The notes under the pieces: model-generated
The model's input: only the letters and a program-made list of their open reading frames with translations
Told to the model about the DNA's origin: nothing
Database searches by the model: none
Source of the DNA: Micromonospora sp. Llam0
GTDB taxonomy: Bacteria; Actinomycetota; Actinomycetes; Mycobacteriales; Micromonosporaceae
NCBI RefSeq assembly: GCF_003751085.1
Contig: NZ_RJJY01000001.1
Location: forward strand, 1,674,001-1,738,000
DNA: 64,000 nt
Reading direction: 5' to 3'
Shown here: in pieces, positions 36,041 to 44,500 of the stretch
How positions within the stretch are numbered: position 1 is the stretch's first letter
Layout: each line of letters starts with the position of its first letter
Position numbers and translations under genes: made by a program

Positions 36041-37327
36041 TCAGGCCGGGGTCACGGTGTGGTCGGTGAGCGGTACGAGGCTGGCCGGGGGCGACGAATC
36101 GACCGGCGACAGCGTCATGTCGAGGGCTGCGCTGACCGCCTCGACCAGGTAGTCGAGTTGTGCGTCGGTGATTGCCGGATGGCACGGCAGGTTGATTTGC
36201 TGGTCGAACCAGAGCCGCTCGGCGACCGGGCACTCACCCGGACGGTGGCCGCGGGCGCGCCACTCGGGGGTCAGATGCAGGGGGAAGTAGCGCAGTTGGA
36301 CCTCCACCCCGCGACGGTCCAGTTCCCGGACCAGGTGTTCACGGGTCGCCCGGCCGGCCTCTACGAAAAAGGTGTACAGGTGGTACGCGTGACCGACTCC
36401 CGCAGGCGGGTGGTGCAGCCGGACCTGCGCGTACCGGCCAATGCACTCGTCGAGCCGGTTCGCGATGTACCGACGGCGGGCGGTCATGACCGCCAGACGA
36501 TCCAACTGGACGATCCCTACCGCGGCGGCGGCCTCGGACATGGTGGCGTTCGTGCCGGGTCTTCTCACGTGTGCGTAGTCGCACCCGTAGATCTCCTCGG
36601 AGAACCGCATCCAGGGCAGCAGGGGAGTGGGCGGCGGCCCAGGGGAGCGGGGCGGGCCGAGTTCGACATCGGGCTGGTTGGAACGAATCCGGTCGATTCG
36701 CTCGACCCATTCATCGCGGTCGAAGGTGAGCATTCCACCTTCGCCCAGGGTCGTGATGTTCTTGGAGTTGTGGAAGCTGAAGCATCCGATGTCGCCCAGT
36801 GCGCCGGGCCGCCGCCCGTGCCACGTCGCGCCGAGTGCGTGGGCGCAGTCCTCGATGACCACTGCGCCGTATCGGTGGGCGGCGGCGACGATGCGGTCCA
36901 TTTCCGCCGGATAGCCACCGTAGTGGACCAGGATGACCGCTGCGGTACGGTCGTTGACCGCAGCCTCCACCGACGTGGGGTCGATGTTGAGCGAGGCGGG
37001 GTCGACGTCGCAGAATCGTACCCGTACGCCGTGCGCCACCAGCGGATGGATCGTGGCGGAGAAGGTCTGCGGCGTGGTGACCACCTCGTCGCCCGGACGT
37101 AGGTCCGCGAGGTGGATCGCCAATTCGAGGGCCACGGTGCCGCTGGTCACCGACAGCGCGTGCCGGGTACCGACGTGCTCGGCGAACCGTCGCTCGAAGA
37201 CCGTCCGGCGACTGCCGGCCGACAGCGTCTGTCCTGAGCCGACCAGTTCGGTGAGTGCGGCGAGTTCTGCGGCGTCGAGCACGCTGCCGCGCACCGGGAA
37301 GGAAACCTGATAGTCCTGATCGTCCAT
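36041..37327 (-). CDS. DegT/DnrJ/EryC1-family PLP aminotransferase
   Basis: A 428-residue PLP enzyme. TSGTVALELAIHLADLRPGD binds the cofactor phosphate, VVIEDCAHALGATW holds the PLP Asp, and CFSFHNSKNITTLGEGG contains the Schiff-base Lys. ATG 37327 was chosen because the upstream in-frame extension (to 37534) is non-homologous. It is first in the operon leading to the NRPS and divergent from the monooxygenase. With the oxidase and monooxygenase next door it could be a lysine 2-aminotransferase of the NikC/VisA role, giving piperideine-2-carboxylate. Sugar or cyclitol transamination is the alternative, but no sugar genes are near. Confidence 0.88.
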   Translation of the reverse strand: MDDQDYQVSFPVRGSVLDAAELAALTELVGSGQTLSAGSRRTVFERRFAEHVGTRHALSVTSGTVALELAIHLADLRPGDEVVTTPQTFSATIHPLVAHGVRVRFCDVDPASLNIDPTSVEAAVNDRTAAVILVHYGGYPAEMDRIVAAAHRYGAVVIEDCAHALGATWHGRRPGALGDIGCFSFHNSKNITTLGEGGMLTFDRDEWVERIDRIRSNQPDVELGPPRSPGPPPTPLLPWMRFSEEIYGCDYAHVRRPGTNATMSEAAAAVGIVQLDRLAVMTARRRYIANRLDECIGRYAQVRLHHPPAGVGHAYHLYTFFVEAGRATREHLVRELDRRGVEVQLRYFPLHLTPEWRARGHRPGECPVAERLWFDQQINLPCHPAITDAQLDYLVEAVSAALDMTLSPVDSSPPASLVPLTDHTVTPA

Positions 37328-37572
37328 TGGTTCCGCAGCTCCTGCGATGGCGATGGGTGGACGGGAAGGTAGCATGTCTAACCGGATGTGCGAAAGTATG
37401 GTTGGCTCGATCAAATTGGCATTTGTGCAGGCTGATTCGCGCATCAACGGAAGCCCGTTAAATGCTTTCAGGTGTGATCGAGAAGACTTTCTGTGTCCCT
37501 CCTTGTTGACATCCGTCGTGCTGGTGAACTTCACTTGTACGCGCTACCTGCTATTCGTTGCGGAGGACACTT

Positions 37573-38658
37573 ATGCAATTTGGTGTGGGTTTTTTTCCGG
37601 TCCTGTCGCCGGACGAGAAGAACGCGGTCGACTGGTACGACGAGAGCCTGGCGTTGGCGGAACTCGCCGACGAACTCGGCTACGAGCACGTCCAGGTGGT
37701 GGAGCACTACTTCTCCGCCTACGGCGGGTACAGCCCGGACCCGGTGACGTTCCTGGCTGCGGTCGCCGCCCGGACCCGGCGGATCAGGGTGACGACCGGG
37801 GCCGTGGTGCCCGCCTTCACCCATCCGATCAAGCTCGCCGGCAAGCTGGCCATGCTGGACAACCTGTCGCACGGGCGGCTCGACGTCGGCTTCGGCAGGG
37901 CGTTCCTGCCGGAGGAGTTCGCCGCCTTCGGCGTGCCGATGAGCGCCAGCCGGGCCCGGTTCGCCGAGGGGATCGATATCTGCCGTCGGTTGTGGACCGG
38001 GACGGAGGTGTCCTGGTCTGGTGACTGGGTCACCTTCGGCCCGGTGACGATGCTGCCCCGGCCGTACCAGCAGCCACACCCGCCGATCTTCGTGGCCTCC
38101 ACCACCAGCCCCACGTCCTGCGCCGAGGCCGGCCGCGCCGGGTACCACCTGCAGGTCGTACCGACGGTGACCAGCCGCGAAGCACTGCAGGAAATGCTTG
38201 CCGCCTACCGCCAGGCGCGAGCCGCCGCCGGCCACCACGGGCCTGGACAGGTGCAGATCAAGTACACCTGCTATCTCGCCGAGGACGGTGCCGCCGCGCT
38301 GGCCGCTGCCCGCCGCTGGGAGCTCAACTACATCGACAAGATGACCACCGCCATCGCCTCCTGGGCTACGGTGCGCAGCGCCGACTACCCCGGGTACGAG
38401 CAGCTCATCGACAAGGTGCGCCGGTACGACTTCGACCGTTCGCACGCCGACAACAAGGTCCTCGCCGGCACCCCCGCCCAGGTACGCGACCAGTTGGCCA
38501 CGATCGCCGAGTGGTTCGGCGCCGACGTGACCGTGTGCTTGCAGGTCAACCCGGGAGCGACTCCGGCGGCGGAGGCGCAGCGGGCGCTGCGGCTGTTCGC
38601 CGAACACGTGGCACCGCACTTCACCGGCGAGGCCAGCCGTGCGCTCGCCGGACGCTGA
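37573..38658 (+). CDS. Luciferase-like flavin monooxygenase
   Basis: A 361-residue TIM-barrel monooxygenase of the bacterial luciferase-like family: GVGFFPVLSPDE at the start, VVEHYFSAYGGYSPDP, TGAVVPAFTHPIKLAGKLAM, LDVGFGRAFLPEEF, and PHPPIFVASTTSP. These enzymes use reduced FMN or F420 from a reductase. A flavin reductase is encoded at 55009. ATG 37573 follows GGAGGA. The next gene starts within its 3' end. In this setting it is the best candidate to hydroxylate the pyridine precursor; substrate not proven. Confidence 0.88.
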   Translation: MQFGVGFFPVLSPDEKNAVDWYDESLALAELADELGYEHVQVVEHYFSAYGGYSPDPVTFLAAVAARTRRIRVTTGAVVPAFTHPIKLAGKLAMLDNLSHGRLDVGFGRAFLPEEFAAFGVPMSASRARFAEGIDICRRLWTGTEVSWSGDWVTFGPVTMLPRPYQQPHPPIFVASTTSPTSCAEAGRAGYHLQVVPTVTSREALQEMLAAYRQARAAAGHHGPGQVQIKYTCYLAEDGAAALAAARRWELNYIDKMTTAIASWATVRSADYPGYEQLIDKVRRYDFDRSHADNKVLAGTPAQVRDQLATIAEWFGADVTVCLQVNPGATPAAEAQRALRLFAEHVAPHFTGEASRALAGR

Positions 38659-39784
38659 GGTCGTCGTCGTCGGTCTCGGGGTGTTCGGCGCAGCCGCGCT
38701 GTGGCGCCTCGCCGTGGCCGGGGTCGACGCGGTCGGTGTCGACCAGTTCGCCCCGGGCCACGGTCTCGGCTCGTCGCACGGTGGGACCCGGATGTTCCGT
38801 ACCGCCTGCCTGGAGCATCCGGAGCTGGTGCCACTGGCCCGACGCTCCGGACAGCTGTGGCAGGAGCTGGCGCGGGCCAGCGGCGAGGCGCTGTTCGAGC
38901 CGGTCGGTGGGGTCCTGATCGGGCCCCGTACCGGGCACGTGGTTGCCGGCACCATCGCCGCAGCCCACCGCCACGGGCTGGCCGTGCAGGTGTGGGACGC
39001 CGCCGAGTTGCGTGACCGGCTGCCCCGGCATGCCGGAATCGGCGACCACCACGCCGCGGTGTGGGAGCCGGCCGCCGGTCTGATCGCCGCCGAGGCGGCG
39101 GTACGGGCAGCCGTCCGGGTCGCGGTGGGTCTCGGCGCGCGGGTGACCACCGGTACCCGGGTGACCGGGATTGAGCTGGTCGGCGGCGGCGCGCTGGTGC
39201 ACACCGCGGCGGGCACGTTACGGGCACGCCAGGTCGTGGTCGCCGCTGGGGCGTGGCTGCCCACCCTGTTGCCCGGGATCGCGGTGCGGGTGCTGCGGGT
39301 GCCGATCACCTGGTTCCGGCCGGGCGATCCGGCCGAGGCCGACCGGTACGGGCTGGCTGACGTTCCGGTGTTCATTCGGGAGTTGGACGACGGGACCTGC
39401 CTGTGGGGACATGGGGTGTACTCGGGCGGTGAGTTGAAGCTCGGTCTGGAGGACCACGGCGGGCTGCTGCGCGAGATGGATCCGGACGGCGACGACCGCC
39501 GCGTCGGTCCGGACGACTGGGCGCCGCTGGTGCGCCGCCTCGACGTCGCGTTGCCTGGTCTCGATCCGGTGCCGTCGCGGGCCGAGGTCTGCATGTACCC
39601 GATGACGCCGGATCGGCAGTTCGTGCTCGGTAGCCCTGGTGGGGACTCCCGGTTGGTCGTCGCCGGGGGCGACAGTGGGCACGGGTTCAAGCACGCCACC
39701 GGGGTCGGCGAGGTGGTGGCCGACCTGGTTCGCGGCCTGCCGCCGCAGGTGCCGGTGGCGTTCATGAATCCGGACCGGTGGTGA
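38639..39784 (+). CDS. Sarcosine oxidase/NikD-like covalent flavoprotein oxidase
   Basis: A 381-residue amine oxidase: VVVVGLGVFGAAALWRLA (FAD fingerprint), GSSHGGTRMFRTA, GHGVYSGGELKLGLEDHGG, and near residue 320 CMYPMTPDRQFVLGSP. In monomeric sarcosine oxidase and NikD the Cys of this CMY-x-x-TPD motif carries the covalent flavin, so covalent FAD is expected. NikD aromatises piperideine-2-carboxylate to picolinate. GTG 38639 overlaps the monooxygenase gene by 20 bases. The 3' end overlaps the convergent ligase gene by 23 bases. Confidence 0.88.
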   Translation: MRSPDAEVVVVGLGVFGAAALWRLAVAGVDAVGVDQFAPGHGLGSSHGGTRMFRTACLEHPELVPLARRSGQLWQELARASGEALFEPVGGVLIGPRTGHVVAGTIAAAHRHGLAVQVWDAAELRDRLPRHAGIGDHHAAVWEPAAGLIAAEAAVRAAVRVAVGLGARVTTGTRVTGIELVGGGALVHTAAGTLRARQVVVAAGAWLPTLLPGIAVRVLRVPITWFRPGDPAEADRYGLADVPVFIRELDDGTCLWGHGVYSGGELKLGLEDHGGLLREMDPDGDDRRVGPDDWAPLVRRLDVALPGLDPVPSRAEVCMYPMTPDRQFVLGSPGGDSRLVVAGGDSGHGFKHATGVGEVVADLVRGLPPQVPVAFMNPDRW

Positions 39785-41468
39785 CCGTTGCCCCGGCCAG
39801 CCGCTGCACGAGCACCTTCTTGTCGATCTTGCCGACGGCGGTCAGTGGCATCGCGTCGACGTACGCGACGCGGTCCGGCAGCTTGTACGCGGCCAGCCCG
39901 CGTCCGCGCAGGAACGCCACGACCTCGGCGGCCGTCGGCGTCGGTGCGGTGCAGACCAGCACCGCCGCCGGTGCCTCACCCCACTGTTCGTCCGGCAGGC
40001 CGACGAGCGCGGCCTGCCGTACCGCCGGGTGGGCGAGCAGGTGACCTTCCACCTCGGTCGCGGCGATCTTCTCGCCGCCCCGGTTGATCTGGTCCTTGAC
40101 CCGACCGACCACGGTGAGGTGCCCGGTCGGCAGCTGCCGGACCAGGTCACCGGTGCGGTAGAAGCCGTCAGGTGTGAAGGAGGCGGCAGCCGCGGCGGTG
40201 GCGCGGTAGTAGCCGCGCAGCGTGTACGGGCCACGGGTGTGCAGCTCACCGGGTTCGCCGGGCGGCACCGCTCGCCCGTCGGTGGGGTCGACCACGCGGA
40301 TCTCGTCGGCGGCGGATCCGGGGCGGCCCTGCGTGGTGCAGACCAGTTCGTCGGGGTCGTCGAGCCGGGTGTAGTTGATCAGGCCTTCAGCCATGCCGTA
40401 CACCTGCTGCAGCGCGACGCCGAGGGTGGGGCTGAACCGTCGGGCCAGTTCGTCGGCCAGCCGCGCGCTGCCGACCTGCACGAACCGCAGGCTGGACAGG
40501 TCGGGCCGGCTGTCGGTGTACTCGGCGAACCAGTACGGCACCAACGGCGGGTTGAGCGCGGTGCAGGTCACCCGTTCCTGTTCGATCAGCCGGAAGGCGG
40601 TGGCCGGGCTCGGATTGGCGGCCAGCACGACGGTGCCGCCGGCCATCAGGGTGCCCAGCACGCCGGGGCAGGCGAAGGTGAAGTTGAACCCGATCGGCAG
40701 CACCGCCAGGTAGACGTCGTCCGGTCCGAGCCGGCAGATCTCGGCACCGCTGCGGGCGTTGTAGGCGTAGTCGTCGTGGGTGCGGGGGATGAGTTTGGGC
40801 AGCCCGGTGGTGCCACCGGAGAGCAGCAGCAGGGCCAGCTCGTCGGCGGTCGGCCGGTCTGCGTCCACCGCCCCGGACCGCTCGCCGGGGGCGTCGAGCA
40901 ACTCTGCGTAGCTGGTGAATCCGGAGTCTCCCGGGTCGCCCAGCACCACGACGTGGCGCAACGGTTCGTCGGCGGTGTGGCGTTCGGCGTACACCTGGGC
41001 GGCCAGGGTCCGGTAGTCGAACCGGGCGTGCCGGTCGGCGACGACGTAGCCGGCCGCGCCGGACAGTGCCGCGAGGTGGGCGATCTCCGCGCGGCGGTGG
41101 CCGGGCATGGCGTGTACGGGTACCGCGCCGAGTCGCTGTAGGCCGAACCAGATCTCGACGAACTCGGCCCGGTTGGGCAGCTGCAGGATCACCCGGTCGC
41201 CGCGGCGCAGGCCGAGCCGGCGCAACCCGGCGCTGAGCCGGTCCGCTGCCTCGTCCAACTGCCGGTACGTCCACCGTCGAGCGCCGTCGACCAGGGCGGT
41301 CCGTCCACCGTGTTGCCTTGCCCACCCCCGCAGCAGGTCGCTGAAGGTGTCGCCGGCCCAGTGTCCCGCGGCGCGGTAGCGCAAGGCGTCAGACGCCGGC
41401 CATCCGATCCAGTCACGGTCCGTGGTCGTAGCAGGGTCTCCAGACGGGTCCTCGTGGACGGGGTTCAT
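39762..41468 (-). CDS. Aryl-acid AMP ligase (DhbE/EntE/YbtE family)
   Basis: A 568-residue stand-alone adenylation enzyme that activates an aryl acid and loads it on the ArCP of the NRPS. The family signatures are LLSGGTTGLPKLIPRTHDDY, VYGMAEGLINYTRLDDP, GPYTLRGYYRA, FYRTGDLVR and INRGGEKIAA with the C-terminal Lys in GKIDKK. The acid-binding segment, HNYPLSSPG in DhbE, reads FNFTFACPG here: Cys at the position of the 2,3-DHB-specific Ser, and Phe replacing the usual His. That argues against DHB and suggests an aryl acid other than plain salicylate. ATG 41468 has GAAGGGA upstream; divergent from NRPS2 across a Zur-like box. Confidence 0.92.
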   Translation of the reverse strand: MNPVHEDPSGDPATTTDRDWIGWPASDALRYRAAGHWAGDTFSDLLRGWARQHGGRTALVDGARRWTYRQLDEAADRLSAGLRRLGLRRGDRVILQLPNRAEFVEIWFGLQRLGAVPVHAMPGHRRAEIAHLAALSGAAGYVVADRHARFDYRTLAAQVYAERHTADEPLRHVVVLGDPGDSGFTSYAELLDAPGERSGAVDADRPTADELALLLLSGGTTGLPKLIPRTHDDYAYNARSGAEICRLGPDDVYLAVLPIGFNFTFACPGVLGTLMAGGTVVLAANPSPATAFRLIEQERVTCTALNPPLVPYWFAEYTDSRPDLSSLRFVQVGSARLADELARRFSPTLGVALQQVYGMAEGLINYTRLDDPDELVCTTQGRPGSAADEIRVVDPTDGRAVPPGEPGELHTRGPYTLRGYYRATAAAAASFTPDGFYRTGDLVRQLPTGHLTVVGRVKDQINRGGEKIAATEVEGHLLAHPAVRQAALVGLPDEQWGEAPAAVLVCTAPTPTAAEVVAFLRGRGLAAYKLPDRVAYVDAMPLTAVGKIDKKVLVQRLAGATVTTGPDS

Positions 41469-41525
41469 GCCGGGTCCCTTCTGGTTCGTCGATCAGGACT
41501 GTGCTTAGATAACGTCTATCGCAGT

Positions 41526-41540
41526 TGAATGTCATTTTCA
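41526..41540. promoter_or_regulatory. Zur-box-like operator between ligase and NRPS2
   Basis: TGAATGTCATTTTCA, extended to TTGAATGTCATTTTCAA, lies in the 126-bp divergent region. It differs by one base from the box at 55783. A single Zur site could repress both the ligase and the NRPS2 biosynthetic operon when zinc is sufficient. Confidence 0.75.
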
Positions 41541-41594
41541 ACTACTCGCTGGGTGGAGTGACCCGAACACACCGTTACTACGAGGCGGAGCCCG

Positions 41595-44500
41595 ATGGAT
41601 GTCGACGAACTGATCACCGAGCTGGACGCCGAAGGCGTGACCCTGTGGCTGGAAGGCGACGAGCTGCGGTTCCGTGCTCGTAAAGGCGCGTTCAGCGAGG
41701 AGCGGCGGGCTGCCGTGCGCCGGCACCGCGACGCCATCCGCACACACCTGCGGCAGACCGCACCGGCCCCGGTCACCGCCGACCCGGCCGGCCGGCACGA
41801 GCCCTTCCCACTGTCCGACCTGCAGGCCGCCTACCTGGTCGGCCGCGGCTCGCACTACGAGTACGGCGGCGTGGCCTGCCACGCCTACGTCGAGTACGAC
41901 TACCCCGATCTGGATCCATATCGGGTGCAGCACACGTGGGACAGCCTCGTCGCCCGGCACGACATGCTGCGCGCCGTGGTGCACAGCGACGGCTACCAGG
42001 TCGTCCTCGCCGAGCCACCGGCCTATCCGATCGAGGTCACCGACCTGCGTGGACAGGGCACCGCAGCTGTCGACGAGCATCTGCGCCGGCTGCGCGACAC
42101 CCTGTCGCACCGGGTGGCCCGCACCGACCGCTGGCCGCTGTTCGCCCTGCACGTGACCCGCACCGACGATCGGGCCGTTCTGCACCTGTCACTCGACCTG
42201 CTCATCGTGGACTACGCCAGCGTGCAGCGACTCGTCGCCGAGTTCGACCAGCTCTACACCGATGCGCAGACCACCCTCGAACCGATCGACATCACCTACC
42301 GTGACTATCTGATCGGCCGTCGTCGGATCACCGACACACCGGCGTACCGCCGCGACCGTGAATACTGGCTACGTCGCCTCGACGACCTGCCACCGGCCCC
42401 GGAACTGCCGGCCGCCGACCCCGGCGGCGACGGGCCGGTCCGCTTCCGCCGACTGGAACGCCGGCTGAGCGGGGCGGCGTGGACCGCGCTGCGCGAACGG
42501 GCGGCACGACACCAGGTGAGCGTCTCGACCGTGCTGCTGACCGCCTACGCCGAGGTCGTTGGCAGGTGGAGCCGCAACCCGAGGTTCACGCTCAACATCC
42601 CCACCTTTCAACGGTTGCCGCTGCACCCCGCCGTCGAGGCGCTGGTGGGCGACTTCACTGTGGTCGAACCCCTCGCCGTGGACCTCACCACGCCGCGACC
42701 GTTCGCCGAGCGGGCCGGTGAGATCGCCGGCCAACTGCTGGAGGACCTGTCCCACGGGCTGTTCACCGGCAGTGAGGTCCTCGCCGAGCTGGGCCGGCGC
42801 ACCGCCACCCGGCAGCTGCTACCCGTCGTGTTCACCAGCACCCTCGACACGCCCGCACCGTCACCCGCGCAGGGACAGGTCGGCTACGCGATCAGCCAGA
42901 CGCCGCAGGTCTGGATCGACTGCCAGGTCATGCCGCGCGGCGACGGCCTCGCCCTGTCCTGGGACGTCCGCGACACCGTGCTGCCAGCCGGCCTGGCCGA
43001 CGATGCCTTCGGCGCGTGGGTCGAGCTGGTCGACCGCCTCGCCGGGCACGACGACCCGTGGCGGGATCCGTCCCCGGTCACGCTGCCCGACGCGCAGCGC
43101 GACCGACGCCAGCAGGTCAATGCCACCGACGGCCCCCTGCCCGACGGGCTGCTGCACGATGAAGTCGTCGCCCAGGCACACCGCACCCCCGACCGACTCG
43201 CGGTCGTCGCCGGCGGGCACGAGCTGACCTACCGGCAGCTGCTCGACCGAGCCACCGCCGTCGCCGCCAGGCTCACCGACGTGGGACTGCGTCCGGCCGA
43301 ACCGGTGGCGGTGCTGATGGACAAGGGCTGGGAGCAACCCGTCGGAGTGCTCGGAGCCCTGCTCGCCGGCGCGGCGTACCTTCCGGTCGATGTCACCCAA
43401 CCGGCCGCCCGGCGCAACGCGATCCTCACCGACGCCGAGGTGCGGACCGTACTGACCCAGTCCTGGCTGATCGACGCCGCCGACCTGCCCGAGACGGTGA
43501 CCGCCGTAGTGGTGGACACCATGGCCGTCGGCGGGCCGCCGGCAGCCGCACCGTCGTCACAGACCTTGTCGGCGTCCGGGACGGCACCGTCGGTCATCGC
43601 CCGCCCCGGACCCGACGCCCTGGCGTACGTCATCTACACCTCCGGGTCCACCGGGACACCCAAGGGCGTCATGATCAGCCACCGGGCGGCGCGCAACACG
43701 ATCGACGACATCAACCGCAGGTTCGCCGTTGACCAGGGTGACGCCGTGCTCGGCCTGGCCAGCCTCGGATTCGACCTGTCCGTCTACGACCTCTTCGGCC
43801 CGCTCGCCGTCGGCGGCCGGCTGGTGCTGCCCGCCGCGGACCGCCGCGGCGACCCGTCGCACTGGGCCGACCTCGCCGACCGACACGGCGTCACGATCTG
43901 GAACTCGGTACCCGGCCAGTTGCAGATGCTGCACGACTACCTGCGGTCCGTGCCGGAGCCGCGGCCGGCGACGCTGCGGCTGGCGATGCTCTCCGGCGAC
44001 TGGATCCCGGTCGGCTTACCGGATGCGATCCGGGCGTTGCTGCCGCAGCTGCGGGTAGTGAGCCTCGGCGGCGCCACCGAGGGCGCGATCTGGTCCATCT
44101 GGCATCCCATCGAGGCCGTCGATCACGACCGGCCCAGCATCCCGTACGGGGTACCACTGACCAACCAGTCGTTCCACGTGCTCGACCCCCAACTGCGCGA
44201 TCGGCCGGACTGGATCGCCGGAGAGCTCTACATCGGTGGTGCTGGCGTCGCCCTGGGCTACTACCACGACCCGCAGCGCACCACCGAGCGGTTCCTCCGT
44301 CACCCGAGCACCGGCGAACGGCTCTACCGCACCGGCGACCTGGGCCGCTACTGGCCCGACGGGACCATCGAGTTCCTCGGCCGCCAGGACGACCAGGTCA
44401 AGATCCGCGGCTACCGGATCGAGCTGGCTGAGGTCGAGACCGCCGTGCAGGCCCATCCCGGTGTCGCCGCAGCGGCCGTACTCGTCGACGCAGCCCACCC

